Under the pieces are notes generated by a model, which saw nothing but the letters and a program-made list of their open reading frames with translations, searched no databases and was not told where the DNA came from. 64,000 nucleotides of DNA, from the NCBI GenBank assembly GCA_964646605.1, contig CAZYEX010000006.1:62001-126000 (forward strand). The letters are read 5' to 3'. Shown here one piece after another: positions 17,917 through 25,367 of the stretch (position 1 is its first letter; the number at the start of each line of letters is the position of its first letter). The DNA is from SBAX01 sp964646605 (GTDB lineage: Bacteria > Planctomycetota > Phycisphaerae > UBA1845). A program made the translations under genes and the position numbers.

Positions 17917-18831
17917 GTGACGGGCTACGCTCAAAGAGGGGTGGAGGGGCGCGGAGCGTCGCGGGCGGATGGGGATGAGACCATTCGCCGGCTGCGGGAG
18001 CAGTTGGAGCGGTATCAGGGTGATCGAGCTCTGCGGAGCGGGTGGCGACGGCGTTCTATTGCCACGGGCTTGGCCCCGCTGGATGCCGCTTTGCCTCACG
18101 GCGGATTGCCTTGCGGCGCGGTGACGGAGCTTTTTTGCGATTCGCCCGGAGCGGGGGCGACGTCGCTGGCCATGCGGATCGCGGGGCGGTGTCTCTTTGA
18201 GCGCGCTCTTCCACCCCCTCACCCTGCCCTCTCCCCCAGAGGGGGAGAGGGGGTTGAGACCGCCGGAGGGGCAGAGGGGTTTGCGGTTGGGAAGGGCTCG
18301 CACGCCTGCGATGGCGAGAGTGAGACCGACGACGGCACAACCGCCAAGGATGGACGGGTGATGATCTTGGTCGACTCGGTGGGCGATTTTTATCCTCCGG
18401 CGCTGGCGTCGTATGGGATCGGGTTGGATCGCGTGGTGGTGATTCGTCCGCGGAACGAAAAGGACGCCTTCTGGGCGGTGGATCAATCGCTGCGTTGTCC
18501 CGCGGCGGGGATGGTGTTCGCGTCGCTGGGGACGCTGAACGATCGTCTGGCCCGGCGCTTGCAGCTTGCCGCGGAGAGCACGGGAGGCTTCGCGGTGATC
18601 CTGCGGCCTGTGCGACAACCCACGCACCGCTTCGCGGCCGTTCAGATGCGCGTGGAAAGCGTGCCGCCGCTGTCCGCGGAGGATTGCCTCATTCGCAGGT
18701 GTCGCCTCACGTTGCTCACGGTCCGGGAAGGGAGTCCCGTGGAGCCGTTTCTGGTGGATCTCGACGATGAAACGGACGCTGGCTCTCTATCTGCCGTACC
18801 TGTCGACCGACCGGCGGCGAGAACGGGATGA
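17917..18831 (+). CDS. imuA: ImuA, RecA-like SOS mutagenesis protein
   Basis: First gene of an imuA-imuB-dnaE2 cassette (304 residues, GTG start after GGAGG). The RecA/SulA-like core is seen in TGLAPLDAALPHGGLPCGAVTE and SPGAGATSLAMRIAGR (degenerate Walker A), then VMILVDSVGDFYPPAL and FASLGTLNDRLARRLQLAAE. ImuA is thought to bring ImuB and DnaE2 to damaged DNA. At about residues 100-140 the chain holds an extra low-complexity stretch (PHPALSPRGGEG...) encoded by a CCCTCTCCCCCAGAGGGGG palindrome, an insertion absent from a normal ImuA loop. The end overlaps imuB by 65 bases. Confidence 0.85.
   Translation: MTGYAQRGVEGRGASRADGDETIRRLREQLERYQGDRALRSGWRRRSIATGLAPLDAALPHGGLPCGAVTELFCDSPGAGATSLAMRIAGRCLFERALPPPHPALSPRGGEGVETAGGAEGFAVGKGSHACDGESETDDGTTAKDGRVMILVDSVGDFYPPALASYGIGLDRVVVIRPRNEKDAFWAVDQSLRCPAAGMVFASLGTLNDRLARRLQLAAESTGGFAVILRPVRQPTHRFAAVQMRVESVPPLSAEDCLIRRCRLTLLTVREGSPVEPFLVDLDDETDAGSLSAVPVDRPAARTG
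18221..18262. repeat. CCCTCTCCC palindromic repeat inside imuA
   Basis: CACCCTGCCCTCTCCCCC-AGA-GGGGGAGAGGG, a palindrome of a widely dispersed type, translated in frame as HPALSPRGGEGV within imuA. It would form a strong hairpin in the mRNA. Confidence 0.75.
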
Positions 18832-20494
18832 AGACGGGGAATTGCCAATTGCCAATTGCCAATTGCCGATTTGTCCCCTCACCCCCAATTGGCAATCGAC
18901 AATTGGCAATCGGCAATCTGGGGGGCGAATCCCCGTCGTTACCGTGGCACCGCAGGGACAAACTCTGCGGGTGGTGCATGTTGATCTTGCGGCGAGAAAT
19001 GTGGGCATTCGCGCGGGGCAGACCTTGGCCGAGGCCAGGGCGACGGCGCCGGAGCTGGTCTGTTTCGACGACGATCCGCTCGGCGACCGGCAGCGGTTGG
19101 AGGCGCTGGCCGTCTGGGCGCAGTGTCTATCCCCCGTCGTACACATCGAAGGGGAGGACACGCTGCTGGTCGATGTCGGCGGTTGTGAGCGGCTCTTCGA
19201 CGGAGAGAAAAACCTTTTGCGGAAGGCGTGGGAGGGGGTCGAGTCTTCGCGGTTCACGGTGCGTGGCGCGATCGCGGACACGCCGGGGGCGGCCTGGGCT
19301 CTTGCTCATGCCCACCCGGACGGGGCGGTGATCGCGGAACCCGGCCGATCGCTTGCGGAGTTGGCGGCATTGCCGACGTGGTCGCTGCGGATCGATCCGC
19401 CGGCGGTGGCGGCTCTGGCGTCGGTGGGGGTGCGGACGATCGCGTCGCTGTTGCACCTGCCGCGTTCGTCGCTGGTATCGAGGTTCGGGCAGGGGGTCTT
19501 GGACCGCATCGACCAAGCTTTGGGCGATTTGCCCGAGGTCCTCACCCCCTACCGTCCGCAGGCGGCGTTGACCAGTTCCTTGGATTGGGGAGCGCCGATC
19601 GGCGACTGGCAAATCCTGGCCGAGGCCGTTCGCCGGGCGACGGAGGATTTCTGCGCCCAACTCGGGCGGCGCGTGGCGGGCGTGCGGCAAGTGTTTGTCA
19701 CTTTCGCCTGTCCACAGGAAGTGCCGGAGGGCGGCACTTGGACTCGGGCGATCACCTTGGACCTATGTCTTTCGCGGCCCACGCGCTCCGCGCGGCGTTT
19801 GCACGAATTGCTGCGGGTGCGCCTGGAGGAGTTGCGTCTGCCCGCTCCGGCGGAATCGCTGACGGTTTGGGCTTCGCGCTGCGAGCCGTTGGATGACCCG
19901 CAACAGGAGTTTTTCAATACCGAGGCGACGGACGGGCGGGCGCTGGGCGATCTGCTGGATCGGTTGGCTTTGCGGCTCGGTGCGGCGGGCGTGGTGCGTG
20001 CGGAGTCGGTCGGCGATTATCAACCGGAACGGGCGTTTCGGTATGTGTCTGTTGTAGGAAGCGACGCCGCTACGTCGCCTGCCCAGAACGGCGCACGACG
20101 TAGAGGCGCGCCACCCACGGCCCGCCGCGTCGCCCGTGGCGACGCTCTGGGGACGACGCTCCCTCCTCGGTCGCGTCGTCGGGGTGGCGCTACATTGGCG
20201 GGTTCTCAGGGCGACTCGGCAACGGGTCCGCGGCCGGTGCGCTTGCGGATGCAACCGGTTCCGATCGTGGCGATGTCGGTGGTGCCCGACGGTCCGCCGA
20301 TCGCGTTTCGCTTTCACGGCGTGCAACACACCGTGGTACAGAGCGTGGGCCCGGAGCGCATCGAGACCGGTTGGTGGCGAGGCCCGCACGTGCGCCGCGA
20401 TTATTACCGCACCACCACCGACGACGGGCGAAAGTCATGGCTATTTCGGGATCGGAAGACGGGACAATGGTTTCTTCATGGATGGTTTGACTGA
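18767..20494 (+). CDS. imuB: ImuB, inactive Y-family polymerase homologue
   Basis: A 575-residue mutasome hub protein. It begins MKRTLALYLPYLSTD like other ImuB proteins and has the Y-family fold without the catalytic acidic residues (LLVDVGGCERLF, then HhH around VRTIASLLHLPRSSLVSRFG) and the ImuB C-terminus (RRDYYRTTTDDGRKSWLFRD). ImuB binds the sliding clamp, ImuA and DnaE2. Two stretches are repeat insertions read in frame: residues ~25-51 from an inverted heptamer array (LPIANCQLPI, NWQSTIGNRQS) and ~445-480 from a degenerate family-A palindrome. The ATG lies inside imuA, so translation is coupled. Confidence 0.88.
   Translation: MKRTLALYLPYLSTDRRRERDEDGELPIANCQLPICPLTPNWQSTIGNRQSGGRIPVVTVAPQGQTLRVVHVDLAARNVGIRAGQTLAEARATAPELVCFDDDPLGDRQRLEALAVWAQCLSPVVHIEGEDTLLVDVGGCERLFDGEKNLLRKAWEGVESSRFTVRGAIADTPGAAWALAHAHPDGAVIAEPGRSLAELAALPTWSLRIDPPAVAALASVGVRTIASLLHLPRSSLVSRFGQGVLDRIDQALGDLPEVLTPYRPQAALTSSLDWGAPIGDWQILAEAVRRATEDFCAQLGRRVAGVRQVFVTFACPQEVPEGGTWTRAITLDLCLSRPTRSARRLHELLRVRLEELRLPAPAESLTVWASRCEPLDDPQQEFFNTEATDGRALGDLLDRLALRLGAAGVVRAESVGDYQPERAFRYVSVVGSDAATSPAQNGARRRGAPPTARRVARGDALGTTLPPRSRRRGGATLAGSQGDSATGPRPVRLRMQPVPIVAMSVVPDGPPIAFRFHGVQHTVVQSVGPERIETGWWRGPHVRRDYYRTTTDDGRKSWLFRDRKTGQWFLHGWFD
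18840..18917. repeat. Inverted pair of heptamer arrays inside imuB
   Basis: Four ATTGCCA units (18840-18870) face three TTGGCAA-type units (18884-18917) across a 13-base loop, so the region is a large imperfect hairpin. It is translated in frame near the ImuB N-terminus. The unit is a variant of the CCAATTA family seen elsewhere in the window. Confidence 0.85.
20099..20200. repeat. Degenerate family-A palindromes inside imuB
   Basis: GCGCGCCACCCACGG (20105) and, inverted, GGGGTGGCGCTACATTGG (20181) match arms of the family-A repeat with about 60 bases between them. The region encodes the basic, low-complexity stretch RRRGAPPTARRVARGDA of ImuB. Confidence 0.6.
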
Positions 20495-20517
20495 GCCCGT
20501 GAGCACGGCGCCCCTCC

Positions 20518-23500
20518 ATGCCCGACAAACCCGATTACCACAAGCGCGCCCATCCGGCCGGTGGACTGCGGCATAGTCTAACCACCGTCGGTTACCCTAC
20601 ATCGCGGGCAGCGACGGGATATGCAGAGCTGCAGTGCAAGAGCAATTTCTCCTTTCTGCGCGGAGCGTCGCATCCCGAAGAACTGGTCGAGCAGGCGGCG
20701 AAGCTGGGATATGCGGCCATCGCACTGACCGATGAGAACACGCTGGCGGGCGCCGTGCGGATGCACTGTGCGGCGAAGTCGGCCAACCTCAAACTCATCA
20801 TCGGAGCGGAGATCACGCCCGTGGATGCCCCGCCCATTCTTCTTTATGCGGCGGATCGTGCGTCGTATGGGCGACTGGCGCGGATCATTACCCAAGGCCG
20901 CTTGCGGGCCGCCAAAGGCGAATGCCACATCACTTTGGAAGACATTGCGCAACATGCCGAGGGACTTGTCGGAGCTCTCGTCGGTAACGCACTGGCTTCG
21001 GCGCATCCTGGTCTCTACCGCCCGCAGTTACCAATTACCAATTACCAATTACCGAATAGCGCTCGTAACTATCGCGCCGTTTTTGCGGATCGCCTTTATC
21101 TTGCCGCCAGTGTTCATGGGGGGGCGGATGATCGGGAACATCTTTTCAAGATGAATCGGATCGCGCGATCGCTGCGCATTCCGATGGTGGCGACGAATGA
21201 TGTTCACTACCATGTATGCGGGCGGCGCTTTCTGCAGGACGTTCTGACTTGTATACGGCGGAAATGCACACTGGAGTCGGCGGGAAAGGTATTGTTCGCC
21301 AATGCGGAGCGGCATCTGCGGTCCGTGGAGGAAATGGAGCGGTTGTTCGCGGATTATCCCGAGGCGCTGGCGCGGACGACGGAGATTGCGGAGCGTTGCC
21401 GATTCTCCCTGGACGAGTTGCGTTACGAATATCCCGAGGCGCTGTGTCCGCCCGATCGCTCGCCGGAGGAGTATCTGGCGGAATTGACGTGGGCGGGGGC
21501 AGATGCCCACTACCCCGCGGGCGTGCCGGAGAAGGTGCGGCGGCTGGTTGGACATGAACTGGCCTTAATCGGGCGGCTCGAATATGAACCGTATTTTCTT
21601 ACTGTGTGGAATATCGTCCAGTTTGCACGATCGCGCGGCATCTTGTGTCAGGGTCGCGGCAGTGCGGCGAATTCGGCGGTGTGCTACTGCCTGGGCATTA
21701 CCAGCGTCGATCCGGACCGCGTAGAAATGCTGTTCGAGCGTTTCGTCAGCGCCGAGCGCAACGAGCCCCCGGACATTGACGTGGACTTCGAGCACGAGCG
21801 GCGCGAGGAAGTGTTTCAATATATCTATGGGAAGTACGGCCGGGAGCATGCGGGCATCGTGGCCGAGGTGATTACCTATCGCCCGCGATCGGCCATTCGC
21901 GACGTGGGGAAAGCGTTGGGACTGTCGCGCGATCGCGTGGACCTTCTGGCCAAAAAGCACGACTGGTGGGATCGGCAGGCACTTCCGGAGGAATTCCTGC
22001 GCGAAGCGGGGTTGGACCCCGCCGATCGCACGATGCAGATGCTCATTCGACTGGTCCGGCAAATCGTGGGGTTTCCACGCCATTTGTCGCAGCATGTGGG
22101 CGGATTCGTCATTACCCGCAAGCCATTGTGCGAGATGGTTCCCCTCGGAAACGGCGCCATGCCGGATCGGACGTTCATCGAATGGGATAAAGATGACATT
22201 GATGCATTGGGAATTCTGAAGATTGATTGTTTGGCACTAGGAATGCTGACCGCGATTCGCAAATGCCTTGAGCTTTGGGGTGAAGGGACGAAGGGACGAA
22301 GGGACGGAGGGACGAAGGGGCATGGGGACGTAGGGACGGAGGGATGGAGAGATCGGGAAACGAAGAGGAGAGGGCATGTCGAGGGCGATGGGCGGCATAC
22401 GCACGTCGCCGAATTGGGGCGACCCTTGACGGCGGATGCGGCGCTCGGTATCTCTGGAGGTCCGAATGGAATCGCCCAAGACATTCCGCGATCTGATTGC
22501 TTGGCAGAAGAGCGTGGAACTCGCCAAGATGGTGTATCAGGCTTCGCGCGATATGCCGGACAGCGAGCGTTTCGGACTGACGATGCAGATGCGGCGGTCG
22601 GCCGTATCCGTACCCTCGAACATTGCCGAGGGCAATGCTCGGCAGACTCGCAAGGAGTACCTGCGCTTTCTTTTTGTGGCCCGGGGGTCTCTGGCGGAAT
22701 TGGAGACGCAGCTCACGATCGCCAAACAACTTCATTTGTTGAGCGTCCCGAAGCAACTGAGCGATCTCCTGGCAGAAACGGACCGCGTTCTTCAGGGGCT
22801 CATTCGGGCCTTGCAGCGCAAGACAAAACCCTCAGATTAGTCTTAGACCATCCGTCATCTTCCGCCTCCGAATTCTCCGTCCCTTCGTCCCTCCGTCCCT
22901 TCGTCCCTTTGTCCCTCAGGGACATTCCGGCAGAGGATCCGGCGGTTTACGATATGATCTGCAAAGCCGACACTGTAGGGGTTTTTCAGATCGAGAGTCG
23001 GGCGCAGATGAGTATGTTGCCCCGACTGAAGCCGCGGAATTATTACGATCTGGTCATTGAGGTGGCGATTGTGCGTCCGGGGCCTATTCAGGGCGGGATG
23101 GTGCATCCGTATTTGCGGCGGCGCAGTGGAAAGGAAGCGGTCACTTATCCCAATGACGCCATTCGTGCGGTGCTCGAGCGAACCCTGGGGGTGCCGCTTT
23201 TTCAAGAACAGGCCATGCGCCTGGCGATCGTCGCGGCAGGTTTTACTCCGGGCGAGGCGGATCAGTTGCGGCGGGCGATGGCCGCGTGGCGGCGGGACGG
23301 AGAGATCAGCGGCTTTCGGACCAAACTCATCGAGGGAATGAAGGGCAATGGACTGTCGCAGGAATTCGCGGAACGGTGCTTCGAGCAAATCTGCGGATTC
23401 GGCGAGTATGGTTTTCCGGAGAGTCACGCGGCGTCATTCGCACTGCTGGTGTATGTGTCTGCGTGGCTGAAGCGATATCATCCCGCGGCGTTTTGCGCCG

Positions 23501-24474
23501 CGTTGCTGAATTCGCAACCGATGGGGTTCTATCAGCCGGCGCAGTTGGTGCGGGATGCGATTAAACACGGAGTGGCGGTGCAGGGGGTGGATGTGAACTA
23601 TAGTGGGTATGATTGCCGGCTTGAGGATTGCCGATTTCCGATTTCCAATTTCCAATTGCCAATGACCAATTACCAATTACCTATTTCCCAGGGTTCATCT
23701 GATCCTGTCGCCTCCAGCACCCATCCGCCGGCGAGTGCCGAGGATATCGCTCTGTGGGGTGTCAGCGGACCCGCGGTTCGATTGGGGATGAGGCTGGTGA
23801 AGGGGATTTCGCGGGAACAGGTGGCGGGCATCGAACGGGCGCAGGCGACGGGTCCGTTTCGTTCGGCAGCGGACGTGGTGCGGCGGAGTGGAGCTTTGCG
23901 GGCGACGTTGGCGCGGTTGGCGGCCGCCGATGCGTTCCGCTCTCTGGGTCTGGATCGTCGGCAGGCGGTGTGGGAAGTGCTTGCGATCGAGGATGAGCCG
24001 CCGCTGCTGGCGAATGTGGAAGCGGATGAGCCGCGGCCGTCCCTTCCCGCGGAGACGCTGCCGGACGTCGTTCTAGCGGATTACGACACGATGGGCCTTT
24101 CGCTGAATGCCCATCCCATGTCACTCATCCGCGAGGAGTTGGATCGGTTAGGAGTTTGTCGTAACCAGGAATTGCAAACGGCGCGGCAAGGGCGGGAGAT
24201 GAAAGTCTCGGGGATCGTGCTGGTTCGGCAGCGTCCCTCGACGGCCAACGGAATCCTATTCTGCACGTTGGAGGATGAGACGGCGACGGCCAACCTGATC
24301 ATCCGCCCCAACGTGTACGAGAAATATCGCCCCGCAGCGCGCGGAGCGGCGGCGCTGATCGCCCACGGCCGCGTCGAACGCCAGGACGGGGTCGTTCATC
24401 TGCTCGTGCAACACCTGGAAAACGCCGTCGAGGGGCTAGCCCCGCTGCGGACCCAGTCGCGGGATTTTCATTGA
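20518..24474 (+). CDS. dnaE2: DnaE2/ImuC error-prone polymerase, interrupted by inserts but open
   Basis: C-family DNA polymerase of the mutasome, 1318 residues, about 250 longer than usual. PHP domain from YAELQCKSNFSFLRGASHPEEL (residues 35-56; the metal His is Lys, as expected for DnaE2). Catalytic PPDIDVDFEHERR at ~417-429. VGVFQIESRAQMSMLPRL, then HhH and a C-terminal OB-like domain. Extra length comes from three inserts in loops: heptamer peptides at ~170-180, an S23-type element at ~589-802, and heptamer peptides at ~1037-1058. The frame stays open through all of them. Whether the product works, or the middle insert is removed, is unknown. Confidence 0.88.
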   Translation: MPDKPDYHKRAHPAGGLRHSLTTVGYPTSRAATGYAELQCKSNFSFLRGASHPEELVEQAAKLGYAAIALTDENTLAGAVRMHCAAKSANLKLIIGAEITPVDAPPILLYAADRASYGRLARIITQGRLRAAKGECHITLEDIAQHAEGLVGALVGNALASAHPGLYRPQLPITNYQLPNSARNYRAVFADRLYLAASVHGGADDREHLFKMNRIARSLRIPMVATNDVHYHVCGRRFLQDVLTCIRRKCTLESAGKVLFANAERHLRSVEEMERLFADYPEALARTTEIAERCRFSLDELRYEYPEALCPPDRSPEEYLAELTWAGADAHYPAGVPEKVRRLVGHELALIGRLEYEPYFLTVWNIVQFARSRGILCQGRGSAANSAVCYCLGITSVDPDRVEMLFERFVSAERNEPPDIDVDFEHERREEVFQYIYGKYGREHAGIVAEVITYRPRSAIRDVGKALGLSRDRVDLLAKKHDWWDRQALPEEFLREAGLDPADRTMQMLIRLVRQIVGFPRHLSQHVGGFVITRKPLCEMVPLGNGAMPDRTFIEWDKDDIDALGILKIDCLALGMLTAIRKCLELWGEGTKGRRDGGTKGHGDVGTEGWRDRETKRRGHVEGDGRHTHVAELGRPLTADAALGISGGPNGIAQDIPRSDCLAEERGTRQDGVSGFARYAGQRAFRTDDADAAVGRIRTLEHCRGQCSADSQGVPALSFCGPGVSGGIGDAAHDRQTTSFVERPEATERSPGRNGPRSSGAHSGLAAQDKTLRLVLDHPSSSASEFSVPSSLRPFVPLSLRDIPAEDPAVYDMICKADTVGVFQIESRAQMSMLPRLKPRNYYDLVIEVAIVRPGPIQGGMVHPYLRRRSGKEAVTYPNDAIRAVLERTLGVPLFQEQAMRLAIVAAGFTPGEADQLRRAMAAWRRDGEISGFRTKLIEGMKGNGLSQEFAERCFEQICGFGEYGFPESHAASFALLVYVSAWLKRYHPAAFCAALLNSQPMGFYQPAQLVRDAIKHGVAVQGVDVNYSGYDCRLEDCRFPISNFQLPMTNYQLPISQGSSDPVASSTHPPASAEDIALWGVSGPAVRLGMRLVKGISREQVAGIERAQATGPFRSAADVVRRSGALRATLARLAAADAFRSLGLDRRQAVWEVLAIEDEPPLLANVEADEPRPSLPAETLPDVVLADYDTMGLSLNAHPMSLIREELDRLGVCRNQELQTARQGREMKVSGIVLVRQRPSTANGILFCTLEDETATANLIIRPNVYEKYRPAARGAAALIAHGRVERQDGVVHLLVQHLENAVEGLAPLRTQSRDFH
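21026..21057. repeat. Heptamer array 1 inside dnaE2
   Basis: Four TTACCAA-type units read in frame as QLPITNYQLPN in a loop of the PHP domain, just before RAVFADRLYLA. Three heptamers make seven codons, so the peptide repeats as PITNYQL. Confidence 0.9.
22282..22353. repeat. Octamer array, left arm
   Basis: Nine 8-base units drifting from GAAGGGAC (three perfect copies) to GGAGGGAT. Same family as the array at 40700-40747. Confidence 0.9.
22466..22840 (+). CDS. Four-helix-bundle protein (S23/IVP family) nested in dnaE2
   Basis: A 124-residue protein in the +1 frame relative to dnaE2. The hallmarks of the 23S rRNA intervening-sequence protein family are complete: FRDLIAWQKSVELAKMVY, ERFGLTMQMRRSAVSVPSNI, AEGNARQTRKEYLRFL, ARGSLAELETQL. 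The family forms a pentameric helical bundle with a basic surface; Avd of diversity-generating retroelements is a relative. The ATG has a good Shine-Dalgarno (GGAGG, five bases upstream), better than the ATG at 22436. The known location of such genes is in 23S rRNA insertions, or free-standing; here it sits inside a polymerase gene. Confidence 0.92.
   Translation: MESPKTFRDLIAWQKSVELAKMVYQASRDMPDSERFGLTMQMRRSAVSVPSNIAEGNARQTRKEYLRFLFVARGSLAELETQLTIAKQLHLLSVPKQLSDLLAETDRVLQGLIRALQRKTKPSD
22875..22922. repeat. Octamer array, right arm (inverted)
   Basis: Six units CTCCGTCC/CTTCGTCC/CTTTGTCC, the reverse complement of the left arm's unit. The last unit runs straight into the conserved dnaE2 sequence encoding DIPAEDP. 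Confidence 0.9.
23626..23689. repeat. Heptamer array 2 inside dnaE2
   Basis: About nine units (GATTTCC, AATTTCC, AATTGCC, AATGACC, AATTACC) read in frame as CRFPISNFQLPMTNYQLPI in a loop before ALWGVSGPAVRLGMRLVKG. Confidence 0.9.
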
Positions 24475-24517
24475 CGACGGGCGACATTACACTTGCACGG
24501 TCTTGACCCCGCGCTTG

Positions 24518-24550
24518 CCCTGGACGCTTCGCGTAAAGGGGGAGCCGCTT
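24518..24550. repeat. Interspersed repeat CGCGTAAAGGGGGAGCCG (copy 2)
   Basis: CTGGACGCTTCGCGTAAAGG and the bases after it are the reverse complement of the element at 8138-8166, here between dnaE2 and tmk. Confidence 0.5.
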
Positions 24551-24572
24551 GGGGTTCGGACCGTACGCCACC

Positions 24573-24599
24573 GCGCCACCCACAAGGGGTGGCGCTACA
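24573..24599. repeat. Palindromic repeat, family A (copy 2)
   Basis: GCGCCACCC-ACAA-GGGGTGGCGCTACA, inverted relative to copy 1 at 2367, in the gap before tmk. Confidence 0.8.
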
Positions 24600-24656
24600 G
24601 CGTGGGCCGGGCGTCGATACAGAGCGGACGAGGTCGAGGATTAGTAGAACGCAACC

Positions 24657-25367
24657 GTGGCGATTTTGGATTCACTGGCGGAAAGGCTCCGCGGGCGGTT
24701 CATCGTGCTGGATGGACTGGACGGCTCGGGCAAATCCACGCAGCACAAGCGGCTGGAATCGGAGCTTTCGGCGTGCGGGGTGGCGGTGGTTTCGTGCCGC
24801 GATCCGGGCGGGACGGGGATCGGGGACCGCATTCGCTCCGTGCTTCTGGACTACGATTTGAGCGAGATGGACCGCAATTGCGAGACCATGCTGTTCATGG
24901 CTTCGCGTGCGCAGCTTGCGGCGGAGGTGATCCGGCCCGCGCTTTCGGCGAAGAAAACGGTGCTGTGCGATCGGTTTGTGAGTTCGACGTGTGCGTACCA
25001 GGGTGCGGCGGGGTATGATCCTCGGCGGGTGGTGGAGTTGGCACGCTACGCGCTGGATGAGCTTTGGCCGGACCTGACCGTGATTCTGAACATTCCCGTC
25101 GAGGAGGGTTTCGCCCGAATCGGCCGTAAGCCGTCGCACGCGGGTCGCAGGCGGCGAGCGCAAGTCGAGGGTCAAGTGCTTTTCGACGGAGCCACGCCGG
25201 CGGACGCAATGGAGGCCCGGTCGATCGAGTTTTACCGTCGCGTACACGATCTTTTCCAGGAGTTGCCGTCCTATTATCCCGCACCGACGGCGGTCGTCGA
25301 CGCTTCGGCCGACGCGGAAACCGTATACACCCGCATCATCGAGGCGCTGACGCGTGCCCTGCGCTGA
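24657..25367 (+). CDS. tmk: Thymidylate kinase
   Basis: Phosphorylates dTMP to dTDP in the cytosol. The 236-residue protein has the P-loop LDGLDGSGKSTQHKRL (about 17-32), the RDPGGTGIGDRIR block with the DR-type motif binding dTMP (the usual E/D-PGGT), then LCDRFVSSTCAYQG. Length is slightly above the usual ~210. The GTG start is assigned by position only; no strong ribosome site is seen. It overlaps holB by 14 bases, a common bacterial pairing of dTTP synthesis with the clamp loader. Confidence 0.92.
   Translation: MAILDSLAERLRGRFIVLDGLDGSGKSTQHKRLESELSACGVAVVSCRDPGGTGIGDRIRSVLLDYDLSEMDRNCETMLFMASRAQLAAEVIRPALSAKKTVLCDRFVSSTCAYQGAAGYDPRRVVELARYALDELWPDLTVILNIPVEEGFARIGRKPSHAGRRRRAQVEGQVLFDGATPADAMEARSIEFYRRVHDLFQELPSYYPAPTAVVDASADAETVYTRIIEALTRALR

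Larger units (their letters stand above)
22282..22922 (+). mobile_element. S23/IVP-type element bracketed by inverted octamer arrays
   Basis: An insert in a loop of dnaE2 between AIRKCLELWG and DIPAEDPAVYDM, which are nearly adjacent in ordinary DnaE2 proteins. Left edge: nine GAAGGGAC-type octamers (22282-22353). Right edge: six octamers in the opposite orientation, CTTCGTCC/CTCCGTCC (22875-22922). In RNA the edges would pair over ~45 bases, bringing the two halves of dnaE2 together, as the stem of a 23S rRNA intervening sequence does. Between them lies one intact gene on the dnaE2 strand. Exact edges and any target duplication cannot be fixed from one copy. Confidence 0.75.

Noticed and set aside
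22466..22840. Four-helix-bundle protein as Avd of a diversity-generating retroelement
   Set aside because: No reverse transcriptase and no template/variable repeat pair is present nearby.
21026..23689. Repeat arrays as CRISPR
   Set aside because: Units are 7-8 bases, contiguous and degenerate, with no spacers and no cas genes.
20518..24474. dnaE2 as a pseudogene because of the inserts
   Set aside because: The frame is open from end to end and catalytic motifs are intact, so decay is not shown; function remains unproven.
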